Shown here one piece after another: positions 1 through 7,520 of a DNA stretch of 64,000 bases. The DNA lies in contig CAJKUC010000011.1 of assembly GCA_905203015.1 (NCBI GenBank), positions 1 to 64,000 of the forward strand. The letters run 5' to 3'. The translations under genes and the position numbers were made by a program. The notes under the pieces are model-generated. The model had not been told where the DNA came from. It saw only the letters and a program-made list of their open reading frames with translations, and ran no database searches. Position 1 is the first letter of the stretch; every line of letters begins with the position of its first letter. The DNA comes from an uncultured Christensenella sp. (GTDB lineage Bacteria > Bacillota > Clostridia > Christensenellales > Borkfalkiaceae).

Positions 1-779
1 TTTCCGCAATAAGCGTAGAGATTTAAGCCGTTTATGGTTTCGGGATCTATGTAAGATATGTCGTCAATCGTTATAAATCTACCCGTTACAGGATCGTAAT
101 AACGAGATTTGAGATAGTAAAGCCCTGTTTCTTCGTCATAGTAATATCCGCGGTAACGAATCGGGTTCTTTTCGGCTATGCCGCCCTCGTTCACCTTTAC
201 TATACATTCACCAAACGCCGTGTAACTATACTTACCTACCAACGTTCCGTTGTCGCTGTAAATCTCCGTTACGTCGCCGAATACGTTTTTGCGATACAAA
301 TAATTTTTATTGCCTGTTCTGAACCCTATTATTCCGTCTGAACCGTAAACAAAATCTATCTTTTCGCTTCCTGTAACTTCGCGTAACAATTTACCGTTTT
401 CATAAACGTAATTCGTCGTTATTCCGCCGGCAGTTTTGGTTGTACGCATACCAAATTCGTCGTAGGTAAACGAAACCGTATTCGCTCCGTCCGAAATACT
501 CTTGAGTTGTCTGCCCTTTTCCCATACGCACGACATATTGCGATACGTCGTAGGATTACCCATTACGTCGTAAACGAAATCCGCTCCGCCGTACGATACA
601 AAGCAATCTCCCTCATACACGTACACCGTGTCTTTGGAATCTTCCTCTTCAAGCAGCAGACCTTCTTTCAACGATACTTTTGCGAATTCCCGCTTCTTTA
701 CGATATTTCCGTTATTATCATACACGAAAAGATATGTTTTGTCAAGCGTAAGGCAACCCTGCCGTTTCAGGCAACGAAG
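1..779 (-). pseudogene. Rhs-family protein, C-terminal core fragment (5' truncated, runs off left edge)
   Basis: The minus strand is open from an in-frame TAA at 780-782 down to base 1 and continues beyond the window. It reads YD-type repeats such as FTYDEFGMRT, FVYDVMGNPTTY and KYSYTAFGE, then the Rhs-associated core with NPIRYRGYYYDEETGLYYL, KSRYYDPVTGRF and NLYAYCG. Rhs proteins are large secreted or surface polymorphic-toxin carriers whose variable toxin tip follows this core, so the tip would lie just outside the window. There is no good start: the reading frame begins directly after a stop without a Shine-Dalgarno sequence, and the first usable codon is a GTG at 725. I read it as a 5'-truncated displaced core rather than a full gene, although an orphan-tip module expressed from a distant site is possible. 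Base composition is more AT-rich than nearby housekeeping genes. Confidence 0.8.
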
Positions 780-867
780 TTACCGTAAACGGAAAACATT
801 ATTTCGTAAATTCGTAATTTGAAATAATTTTTTATAATTTGAAATTTTAACCATCAATAAAAAGTTT

Positions 868-898
868 AAAGTCCTACGCGTATAATGCGTAGGACTTT
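868..898 (-). terminator. Hairpin downstream of tRNA-Arg
   Basis: Perfect 12-bp inverted repeat (AAAGTCCTACGC / GCGTAGGACTTT) with a 7-nt loop. On the minus strand it is followed by TTTAAACTTTTTATT, so it can end transcription of the tRNA that lies immediately upstream in that orientation. There is no T-run on the plus strand. Confidence 0.7.
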
Positions 899-907
899 GC
901 TAAGTGT

Positions 908-985
908 TGGTGTACCCGCTGGGGCTCGAACCCAGAAATCGACGGCGTCGGAGGCCGTAATGTTATCCAATTACACCACGAGTAC
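908..985 (-). tRNA. tRNA-Arg (anticodon CCG), CCA encoded
   Basis: The minus strand folds as a complete cloverleaf. The acceptor stem GTACTCG pairs with CGGGTAC including one G-U pair. The D arm has loop AATTGGATA, and the anticodon stem ACGGC/GCCGT closes loop CTCCGAC with anticodon CCG. The T arm is CTGGG-TTCGAGC-CCCAG, and discriminator A is followed by an encoded CCA. It reads CGG arginine codons. A hairpin terminator follows directly. About 170 nt upstream lies the 5' half of a second tRNA-Arg with the same anticodon loop. Confidence 0.93.
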
Positions 986-1030
986 ATTTATGACGATTTT
1001 ACCCCAACACCAATCATAGGCTTTTGCATA

Positions 1031-1046
1031 ACACCCCTCAGGGTGT
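1031..1046. other. Small inverted repeat next to the tRNA pair
   Basis: ACACCC-CTCA-GGGTGT, followed by a further GGGTGTAA copy at about 1053. It lies between the intact tRNA and the tRNA remnant. It could be a weak hairpin or part of a recombination site. No function can be assigned. Confidence 0.35.
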
Positions 1047-1152
1047 AATTTTGGGTGTAAAATTTTTATGCATTTTCTGAAATTGCGGTTTTTTACTCCT
1101 TTTTCACTGTTTTTCCTGCGTTTTGCGGGATCCGTTTTCCGTTCCCTTTCTA

Positions 1153-1192
1153 CGTCGGAGGCTTTTATGGTATCCAATTCCACTACGGGCAC
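1153..1192 (-). pseudogene. 5' half of a second tRNA-Arg (CCG), broken after the anticodon loop
   Basis: These 40 nt on the minus strand align without gaps to the 5' 40 nt of the intact tRNA-Arg(CCG), with 32 identities. The D stem carries a compensatory change: a T/A pair in the intact copy is G/C here. This indicates descent from a functional but distinct tRNA gene. The loop CTCCGAC is intact, but the sequence after it does not complete the anticodon stem and no T arm follows. The break point in the anticodon loop is a typical crossover position for tRNA-targeting integrases. Confidence 0.72.
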
Positions 1193-1243
1193 AATTTCTT
1201 TTTTCTATTTTACTCTTTTTTGCTTCCTTTTTGCAAGCGATTA

Positions 1244-1252
1244 TGCTATAAT
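1244..1252 (+). promoter_or_regulatory. Extended -10 promoter for mnmA
   Basis: TGCTATAAT is an extended -10 element (TGn plus consensus TATAAT) about 95 nt before the mnmA start. No good -35 is present, which is tolerated by extended -10 promoters. Confidence 0.6.
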
Positions 1253-1345
1253 ATTTTCAAATTTCCGTAAAAATTTTTTACGCAAAGAAAATTTGTCTTA
1301 TTTTTCGCAAAAAAACGACACAAGGCAGAAGGAGTTTTGATTCTT

Positions 1346-2446
1346 ATGGCAAAAACGGTAGTCATCGGCATGAGCGGCGGCGTAGACAGTTCCGTGGCGG
1401 CTCTTCTTTTGAAACGGCAAGGCTACAACGTCATCGGGCTTTTTATGCGCAACTGGGAAGAGACCGACGAAAACGGCGTTTGCACGGCGTCAGACGATTA
1501 CGCCGACGTAAGAAAGGTGTGCACGACGATCGGTATTCCGTATTTCACCGTAAACTTCGCCAAAGAATATCTCGATCGCGTTTTTTCCTACTTTCTTGCC
1601 GAATATTCCGCGGGGCGCACGCCGAATCCGGATGTTTTATGCAATCGCGAAATCAAATTCGGCCCGTTCGTTCAGGAAGCGAAGAAACTCGGTGCGGACT
1701 ATATCGCCACGGGGCATTATTGCAAAATTTCCCATGAAAACGGCGTTCATCTTCTTCAGAAAGCCGCAGATACCAATAAAGACCAGACTTATTTTCTGAA
1801 TCAATTATCGCAGGAACAACTGAAAGACGTGCTTTTCCCCCTGCAGGATATGCAAAAGCCCGAAATCCGAAAAATCGCGGAAGAAAACGGACTTGCCACG
1901 GCAAAAAAGAAAGATTCCACGGGCATCTGCTTTATCGGGGAACGCAACTTCCGCAAATTTTTAAGCGGCTATCTTCCCGCGAAAGGAGGAAAGATTCTCG
2001 ATCTTTCGGGAAAAGAGGTGGGCAAGCACGAAGGATTGATGTATTACACCCTCGGGCAGAGAAAAGGTTTATATCTCGGCGGACTGAAAGGCGAAAAAGA
2101 AGAAGGGCGCTGGTTCGTAGTGAAAAAAGATCTTAAAAACAATATTCTGTACGTTTCTCACGGCGACGAATCCCCCTTGTATTCCGTTTCGTGCGAAGTA
2201 AGCGGAATGAACTGGATTCCCGCAGCGCCCGCGAAAAAATCTTTTGAATGTTACGCAAAATTCCGCTATCGTCAGCCCGATCAGAAAGTGTACGTCACCG
2301 TAAAAGAAGACGGCGGACTGCATATCGATTTTGCCGAAAAACAGCGTGCCGTTACGGAAGGGCAATTCGCCGTACTGTACGACGGAATAAACTGCCTCGG
2401 CGGCGGAGTGATCGAAAGCGCGGAATATCCCGATCATACGTTTTAA
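1346..2446 (+). CDS. mnmA: tRNA-specific 2-thiouridylase MnmA (TrmU)
   Basis: MnmA adenylates and thiolates U34 of tRNA-Lys, -Glu and -Gln in the cytoplasm, giving s2U for accurate decoding. The 366-residue product matches the family length. The N-terminal PP-loop GMSGGVDSS (residues 8-16) binds ATP. Cys99 (NPDVLCNREIKF) and Cys195 (STGICFIGERNF) are the catalytic pair that carries the persulfide and forms the disulfide. The C-terminal part is the beta-barrel domain. ATG 1346 is preferred because the Shine-Dalgarno AGAAGGAG at 1327-1334 sits 11 nt before it; an in-frame TTG at 1337 is only 2 nt from the SD. The gene is monocistronic, with its own promoter and a bidirectional terminator at 2604. 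No cysteine desulfurase gene is adjacent. Confidence 0.96.
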   Translation: MAKTVVIGMSGGVDSSVAALLLKRQGYNVIGLFMRNWEETDENGVCTASDDYADVRKVCTTIGIPYFTVNFAKEYLDRVFSYFLAEYSAGRTPNPDVLCNREIKFGPFVQEAKKLGADYIATGHYCKISHENGVHLLQKAADTNKDQTYFLNQLSQEQLKDVLFPLQDMQKPEIRKIAEENGLATAKKKDSTGICFIGERNFRKFLSGYLPAKGGKILDLSGKEVGKHEGLMYYTLGQRKGLYLGGLKGEKEEGRWFVVKKDLKNNILYVSHGDESPLYSVSCEVSGMNWIPAAPAKKSFECYAKFRYRQPDQKVYVTVKEDGGLHIDFAEKQRAVTEGQFAVLYDGINCLGGGVIESAEYPDHTF

Positions 2447-2603
2447 AATCCCCCGTACAGTGGCGAAGATTTTACGTATATCTCCCGTTGTACCGCGCCT
2501 ATGCCACATACGTATTTGCCAAGGCATATCCCCCGTTGCGGGCGTTCCGTAAGGAAATTTCCCGTCGCGTGATTTCCCATAGCGCAACAGACAATATTCA
2601 ATT

Positions 2604-2647
2604 AAAAAAACGGAGTGTTTCTTCAACAAGGAACTCTCCGTTTTTTC
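2604..2647. terminator. Bidirectional terminator between mnmA and the ABC exporter
   Basis: AAAAAACGGAG and CTCCGTTTTTT form the outer stem with an inner GTTTC/GGAAC pairing. A-run and T-run flank the stem, so it works in both directions between convergent genes. The 150 bases between mnmA and this hairpin show no recognisable gene. Confidence 0.8.
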
Positions 2648-2701
2648 TCTTCCGCACCGTCTCATGTGTTATATCGATGCGATCACCGCGAAAAAAAATT
2701 T

Positions 2702-3679
2702 TTACGCGCCTTTTCTGCCGTTTTTGATTTTCACCACAATACAATAGGCGGCAATCAGGGCAATCACCGATCCGATCAATACGGCGTACATCGCGCCCAT
2801 ACTTACTTTATGCCCGAAGAAATATAAAACGCAGTCAACGCTTTTTTTAATTTCCTCAATCTGTTCGGGGAACAATTCCGCCATTTTGCGGAATGTGCCG
2901 CCCATACAGTGATTCCGAAGCAAAGAAGTGCCGTACGTGCCGGGCAAAAACATAATTGCTTTTTGCAGCCATGCGGGAAATTGCGAAAGCGGCATATACG
3001 CCCCGCAGATAAATCCGTACCCCGAACTGACGATCGTACCCACGGCCGAAATCTGCCCCTGCGACGATAAAAAGTAGCCGATCAGCGAAGACAAAGCCGT
3101 TCCGAACGCCGTAAGAATCATCACGTCGATTATAATCAGCAACACGTCCGCAAAAGAAAGATACCAGCCTTTGATCGCAATGAATATCAGCCCCGCCCCC
3201 AGCGCCGTAAACGAAACGATAAGTGTTGAAAGCAACGTGGCGACGTAATACGACATCGCAAGCGTTCCGCTCTTTACGGGCGTCATTTTTAAATCGTTGT
3301 CCACGCCGTTCACTTTATCCTGCACCATCAGCATATTGGCGCAAAACGCCACCGTGACACAGGAAACGGCAAGCAGAGAAGATAAAAGTTCCCCGCCGAC
3401 GCACCCTTTCAAAAGGCGCGTATCCACGCTCTGTCCGAATCCTTGCACACTCGCAAGAAAGGAATCTTCATACACTTTCCACAGGAACGTACCGTATAAG
3501 ATAAGTAAAATCAGCGGAGTGATCAACGACACGAAAAACATGCCCTTGTCCTTAAAAAACAGTTTTACGTTTCTCTTCACCATCACGCCGAACGTTTTCG
3601 CCGCAACGTTTTTCATTCTCGGCTCGTTGTGCTTTCCGCCGTTTTCCGTCGTGATTTTCTTCGTCGCCGTTCCGTTCAT
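2702..3679 (-). CDS. ABC-2 type exporter permease
   Basis: Membrane subunit of an ABC exporter, 325 residues. A basic cytoplasmic N-terminus is followed by a first helix (FFVSLITPLILLILYGTFLW), an extracytoplasmic loop, and then five hydrophobic segments. This is the ABC2_membrane plan of drug/lipid exporters such as the DrrB/YadH group. Its ATG overlaps the stop of the upstream ATPase gene by 4 nt (ATGA), so the two are translationally coupled. The substrate is unknown. The adjacent TetR gene suggests induction by a small toxic ligand. It could equally be a bacteriocin or lipid exporter. Confidence 0.85.
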   Translation of the reverse strand: MNGTATKKITTENGGKHNEPRMKNVAAKTFGVMVKRNVKLFFKDKGMFFVSLITPLILLILYGTFLWKVYEDSFLASVQGFGQSVDTRLLKGCVGGELLSSLLAVSCVTVAFCANMLMVQDKVNGVDNDLKMTPVKSGTLAMSYYVATLLSTLIVSFTALGAGLIFIAIKGWYLSFADVLLIIIDVMILTAFGTALSSLIGYFLSSQGQISAVGTIVSSGYGFICGAYMPLSQFPAWLQKAIMFLPGTYGTSLLRNHCMGGTFRKMAELFPEQIEEIKKSVDCVLYFFGHKVSMGAMYAVLIGSVIALIAAYCIVVKIKNGRKGA

Positions 3680-4632
3680 TTCGCTTCGCCCTCCTCTTTC
3701 ATCGCCTTACCCGTCACCGATAAAAATACGTCGTCCATATTGCCTTTCAGCACTTCGTAATCCTTGAAAATTTCGGGATGAGCAAGAATAAGTTCCGTTG
3801 CTTTCGCCGTATTTTCCACGGCGATTTTCAGTCCGTCCGCCGTTTTCTGCGCTTTCTCCGCCTCTTTTCCCAGCGCGGCTTTCACCGCCTCTTCGTCGGG
3901 ATGATATAACACGATAAAATCGCCCGTATATTTGTTTTTCAGTTCCAGCGGAGTGCCTTCCGCCGCCACCTTTCCGTGATCGAGAATCACAACGTAATCC
4001 GCTTTCGCCGCTTCTTCCATATAATGCGTAGTGAGAAACACCGTCATTTTCTCTTCCCGTTGCAATCTGTCCACCACTGCCCACACCGTTTTTCTCGTCT
4101 GCGGATCGAGCCCCGTAGTAGGTTCGTCTAAAATAAGAATCTTCGGCCGATGCAACAGCGCACGCGCCACGTCAATCTTTCTTTTTTGCCCGCCCGATAA
4201 TTTAGCCAGAGGACGATCGATGAATTCCCCGAAATCGAGAAGCGAATCCAGTTCTCTCAGCCTGTTTTCAAAATTTTTCCCCACGATTCCGTATAACGCC
4301 GCGCGGGAAGCAAGATTGTCTCTTGCCGACAGCGCTTTATCCAGAACGCTGCACTGGAACACTACGCCGATTTCGTTTTTCGCAGCCTCGTCTTCGTCGA
4401 GATCTCTCCCCGCAACGAAAACTTTTCCTCCGTCCTTCTTTTTTAAGCCGCAGATCACGGAAATACTCGTGCTTTTTCCCGCGCCGTTTTCGCCGAGAAA
4501 AGCGAAAAGTTCCCCTTCGTTCACGGTAAAAGAAATTCCGTCTACGGCGCGCACGTCTTTAAACGTTTTTACCAGATTTTCAACGCGTATCGCCGCTTTT
4601 TCCACCTGCCTTGATTTTAATGTTTCCGTCAT
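3676..4632 (-). CDS. ABC exporter ATP-binding protein (DrrA/CcmA type)
   Basis: 318-residue cytoplasmic ATPase that powers the permease encoded just downstream. Visible motifs: Walker A GENGAGKST at about 50, Q-loop VVFQ, signature LSGGQKRK, Walker B ILILDEPTTGLD, H-loop TTHYMEEA. The C-terminal ~90 residues after the ATPase core are the extension typical of ABC-2 drug-exporter ATPases. It follows the TetR gene by 50 nt on the same strand and overlaps the permease by 4 nt, giving the operon TetR-ATPase-permease. Confidence 0.93.
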   Translation of the reverse strand: MTETLKSRQVEKAAIRVENLVKTFKDVRAVDGISFTVNEGELFAFLGENGAGKSTSISVICGLKKKDGGKVFVAGRDLDEDEAAKNEIGVVFQCSVLDKALSARDNLASRAALYGIVGKNFENRLRELDSLLDFGEFIDRPLAKLSGGQKRKIDVARALLHRPKILILDEPTTGLDPQTRKTVWAVVDRLQREEKMTVFLTTHYMEEAAKADYVVILDHGKVAAEGTPLELKNKYTGDFIVLYHPDEEAVKAALGKEAEKAQKTADGLKIAVENTAKATELILAHPEIFKDYEVLKGNMDDVFLSVTGKAMKEEGEAK

Positions 4633-4682
4633 TTATTTCTCCTTTTGTTCATTGAAATTTTTTTGCCGGCTTCGCATTATTT

Positions 4683-5357
4683 TCAATCGTTTTCCGAAAT
4701 ATCACCATCTAATTCGCCGCTTTTCGTTTTCACGCCGTCGTTTTTTATATTCTTTCCGCCGTCGATCTCTTCTCCGTACGAAGATCTGCTATAAAACTCT
4801 TTGAGGGAAAGAAACACATCCGACATCAGCGAATCGAAAGCGGATTCGGGAACGCTTGCCGCGCCCGTCGATGCCATCATCGCCGCACCGTGGCAGAAAA
4901 TCGTCATGCAGGCATGCAGCCTCTTTGCCGTTTCTTCGTTTACGTTTCCCGATTTTTCCGCTTCGGCAAGCACCGTGCTCACCGTAGGATCGATCGCCGA
5001 AAAATTCTTTCCCGTAAATTCTTCCGAGGCGCATAACGCTTTGAATATCCACGGCTCTTCTTTCGCAAAACGAATATACGCCCGCCCCATCCCCCGATAC
5101 GCAAGCGGCTCTTTTCTTCCCTCTTCTATGTATTTTTCGTACGTTTTCAAACATTCGGAAATCACGGCGTTTCTTATTTCGTCCATATTTTTAAATAACC
5201 TGAAAAGCGGCATCGTAGAGCAACCGGCACGTTTTGCGATTTTCCGTGCGTTCCAATTTTCCCAGCCGTTTTCTTTCAGTTCCGTAAACGCGGAGGAAAT
5301 CACCCGTTCCCGCGTAATTTCGTTTCTTCCCGCCCTCTTTTTTTTCTTTTCTTCCAT
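4683..5357 (-). CDS. TetR/AcrR-family transcriptional regulator
   Basis: 224 residues. The N-terminal helix-turn-helix (ITRERVISSAFTELKENGWENWNARKIAKRAGCSTMPLFRLFKNMDE, quoted here only as its location at roughly residues 14-60) is the TetR DNA-binding domain. The rest is the helical ligand-binding and dimer domain, and the last ~40 residues are polar and probably disordered. It is first in an operon with the ABC exporter and is expected to repress that operon and itself. A perfect inverted repeat sits just downstream of the predicted transcription start, which fits autorepression. Ligand unknown. Confidence 0.9.
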   Translation of the reverse strand: MEEKKKKRAGRNEITRERVISSAFTELKENGWENWNARKIAKRAGCSTMPLFRLFKNMDEIRNAVISECLKTYEKYIEEGRKEPLAYRGMGRAYIRFAKEEPWIFKALCASEEFTGKNFSAIDPTVSTVLAEAEKSGNVNEETAKRLHACMTIFCHGAAMMASTGAASVPESAFDSLMSDVFLSLKEFYSRSSYGEEIDGGKNIKNDGVKTKSGELDGDISEND

Positions 5358-5374
5358 TTGCGCAACCTTTATTT

Positions 5375-5390
5375 AATAACGTTAGTTATT
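5375..5390. promoter_or_regulatory. Probable TetR operator
   Basis: AATAAC-GTTA-GTTATT is a perfect 6-bp-arm inverted repeat between the promoter and the start of the TetR gene, about 5-20 nt after the predicted +1. Its position and symmetry fit a TetR dimer site. Binding is inferred. Confidence 0.65.
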
Positions 5391-5401
5391 TTTCACAAAT
5401 C

Positions 5402-5430
5402 ATTATAGCACCGCCGATTATATCTGTCAA
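5402..5430 (-). promoter_or_regulatory. Promoter of the TetR-ABC exporter operon
   Basis: On the minus strand a consensus -35 TTGACA (5425-5430), a 17-nt spacer ending in TGC, and a consensus -10 TATAAT (5402-5407). This is a near-ideal sigma-A promoter with an extended -10, followed at once by the inverted repeat at 5375-5390. Confidence 0.85.
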
Positions 5431-5512
5431 GCGAAATCATCTTTTTTCTCCGCATGCATTTGTCTTCTTGCAGAGCCTTTCTTCTCCCCTATTTATTTTT
5501 TATTTAAAATAA

Positions 5513-5541
5513 TTGCAATTTTCTTTGTTTTATGCTATAAT
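5513..5541 (+). promoter_or_regulatory. Promoter of the secreted toxin-like gene
   Basis: TTGCAA, 17 nt, TGC-TATAAT. The predicted start is about 27 nt before the ATG at 5575, and AAAGGAG lies between them. Confidence 0.8.
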
Positions 5542-5574
5542 ACATATAAAGAACACCGATTAAAGGAGTCTTCT

Positions 5575-6714
5575 ATGAAAAAATTTGTTTCTTTTATTCT
5601 CTCATTCACTCTCCTTTCCGGCTTTATAAGCGGCAAACTGTTTATGCCGGGCACAACAGCGGTTGCCGAAGATATTGAAGAAGAAGAACTCGAACCGGAT
5701 TTTCTGATTTCGGAAATTTGTGCTTCTTCCAGAATTAACGTTACCGAAGCCGACGATTCGTCGTTTACTGCTTTTTACATTACGACGGAAGACTATTTAC
5801 CAACTATTGAAAACGGCTCCGACTCTGCAGAAGTCCGGATCGATATCGAAGTATCTTACGGCTATGCGGGAGACACCGAACTTACTCTTACGCACGAAGA
5901 TTCGGAATATTTTGAACGTTTAACCGCCTACCCAGAATTCGACGCGGACAATAAAACGATCACGGGAAATGTAGACCTTTTTAACGACTGCGGCGAACTT
6001 GAACAAATCAATATATTCGAGTATAATGAAGACGGAGAAGACGAAGATATTGAAGACGGCGATTGGGAAAACGACGGCATAGCCACACAGGCATTGGCTT
6101 TGTCTGCGCTTTTCAGCAGATTGGCATTAAAAATCGTCACCGTTGCGGTAGTAGCCGTAGTGGCTGCGGTTGTTCGTACATACCCCACTTTTGTTTCCGA
6201 TACGGTGGAGGCTTTATGTGACGCCGCAAAAGAAATAGGTTATTTTCTTATACACGGCGTTCGTTATAAATATATTCTGTTATCCGAGGCTATAATAGAA
6301 ACGGTCATCGTGAACGAAGGATTCTCTCCTTTGGATATTTATTATCTCGTAATACCGATCACAAGCGATAATCTCACTTTTTACAACAACAAACACCCCG
6401 ATCTTAAATTAAAAAACGGAGATATGCTCTTTTCAAATATCGCCATACGATATCAACAAGCAAAAAATAAATTACGGGCAGGATACAGTATCTATACTTT
6501 TAAACAGTGGAACGCCTACAAAGTCGTAAAATGCGCTTGGTTCGGATTCCCCGTATTACGTGATGGCGCCCACAAAAAACACTTATATAAGCACTATCAT
6601 CCCGGTTATAAAGTAAACGGTATCTTTAAAAGGAGACAAGGCTTTGTAGACGGCATGTGGGTGAATATCCACGGATTTTTCGATCGTCCTGTGGCCGATG
6701 TCAAGAAAAATTGA
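5575..6714 (+). CDS. Secreted protein of unknown function, possible toxin
   Basis: 379 residues, family not recognised with confidence. A signal peptide (MKKFVSFILSFTLLSGFISG..AVAE) is followed by a very acidic, beta-strand-like region with runs such as EDIEEEELEPD and NEDGEDEDIEDGDWEND (to about 165). Next comes a short helix-rich hydrophobic stretch (LALKIVTVAVVAVVAAVV, about 180-200). The basic C-terminal ~150 residues end in a His/Lys-rich tail (HKKHLYKHYHPGYK, then VNIHGFFDRP). Signal peptide, acidic shield, hydrophobic segment and basic His-containing tip recall the SAR2788-type putative toxins of Firmicutes; that resemblance is from memory of the architecture. A second gene starts 8 nt downstream. 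Both are AT-richer than their neighbours, suggesting transfer. Confidence 0.6.
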   Translation: MKKFVSFILSFTLLSGFISGKLFMPGTTAVAEDIEEEELEPDFLISEICASSRINVTEADDSSFTAFYITTEDYLPTIENGSDSAEVRIDIEVSYGYAGDTELTLTHEDSEYFERLTAYPEFDADNKTITGNVDLFNDCGELEQINIFEYNEDGEDEDIEDGDWENDGIATQALALSALFSRLALKIVTVAVVAVVAAVVRTYPTFVSDTVEALCDAAKEIGYFLIHGVRYKYILLSEAIIETVIVNEGFSPLDIYYLVIPITSDNLTFYNNKHPDLKLKNGDMLFSNIAIRYQQAKNKLRAGYSIYTFKQWNAYKVVKCAWFGFPVLRDGAHKKHLYKHYHPGYKVNGIFKRRQGFVDGMWVNIHGFFDRPVADVKKN

Positions 6715-6722
6715 CTATTGTT

Positions 6723-7418
6723 ATGAAAAAATCAAAAAAAACGCAACAACCCTATAATTACGATTCGTTTATACAAATATTAGAAAATCTTCGCAGAGAA
6801 GCGGATGAAAACACAAAAAAAGAACAGATGGACGAACAAGAATCAAATCGTAAATTACGGGAAGAAATCCACTCAGCCGTAGGCTTTCCTCGTTATTATA
6901 AACGTGTAAATGCATTTTACTATACTACCGATCAAATCTTACGCTATCTTAAAATGAAATACGATGCACGGCAGGTTTCGTTTGAAGAAGCGAAAGACTA
7001 TTTTCCGTTCAATCAAGGTCATGCTAATATACGGTGGGTAAACGGCTCCCGCTGTCTGGAATTACAGATGGCATACGACGAATGCATCCCGATCGATGAA
7101 TTCACGTTTCTGATTGCTCCACGCCCCGGAAAATCGATGTATGCAAAGCAGATTAAAAACGGCGTCGTTTTTATGCTCACCGCCTCTCCGCTTTGCGGAA
7201 CATTGATCTACATCGACGGTAACGACGACGGATTCCCGTGGATTCTGAGTATTACCTATATTCTCGAACATGAAGAGCCTCCCGAATTTCTTCCGCCGGA
7301 ATTGGCGCAAAAAATCAAAAAGAAGCCTATCGTCGAAACCAATCAAGACGATTCGCTTCAATATAAAAAAGGAAAAAAATATAAAAAGAAAAACAAGTTT
7401 GAAATCGAAATCTTTTAA
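6723..7418 (+). CDS. Cytoplasmic protein of unknown function, partner of the preceding secreted protein
   Basis: 231 residues with no signal peptide or membrane segment. The N-terminus is a charged coiled-coil-like stretch (about 15-55). A compact mixed domain follows (about 60-195), and the tail is very lysine-rich (YKKGKKYKKKNKFEIEIF). No family recognised. ATG 6723 is chosen over an upstream GTG because it lies 8 nt after the upstream stop; the Shine-Dalgarno is weak, so translation is probably coupled. Small cytoplasmic genes behind secreted toxin-like genes are often immunity proteins, and that is the working guess. A strong terminator closes the pair at 7441. Confidence 0.55.
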   Translation: MKKSKKTQQPYNYDSFIQILENLRREADENTKKEQMDEQESNRKLREEIHSAVGFPRYYKRVNAFYYTTDQILRYLKMKYDARQVSFEEAKDYFPFNQGHANIRWVNGSRCLELQMAYDECIPIDEFTFLIAPRPGKSMYAKQIKNGVVFMLTASPLCGTLIYIDGNDDGFPWILSITYILEHEEPPEFLPPELAQKIKKKPIVETNQDDSLQYKKGKKYKKKNKFEIEIF

Positions 7419-7440
7419 AGTGTTTACTTTCATACGTATG

Positions 7441-7475
7441 AAAAACGCACCCGATTTTTTTCGGGTGCGTTTTTA
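7441..7475. terminator. Bidirectional terminator
   Basis: ACGCACCCGA / TCGGGTGCGT, 10-bp perfect stem with a 6-nt T loop, flanked by an A-run and a T-run, between convergent genes. Confidence 0.9.
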
Positions 7476-7520
7476 TTTTGTCTTTACTCTTTACGAATTT
7501 TTCTTACGGACGTGCGCTTT

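Noticed and set aside
1337..1345. Upstream TTG start for mnmA
   Set aside because: Only 2 nt from the Shine-Dalgarno, whereas ATG 1346 is at a usable distance and gives the family-standard N-terminus.
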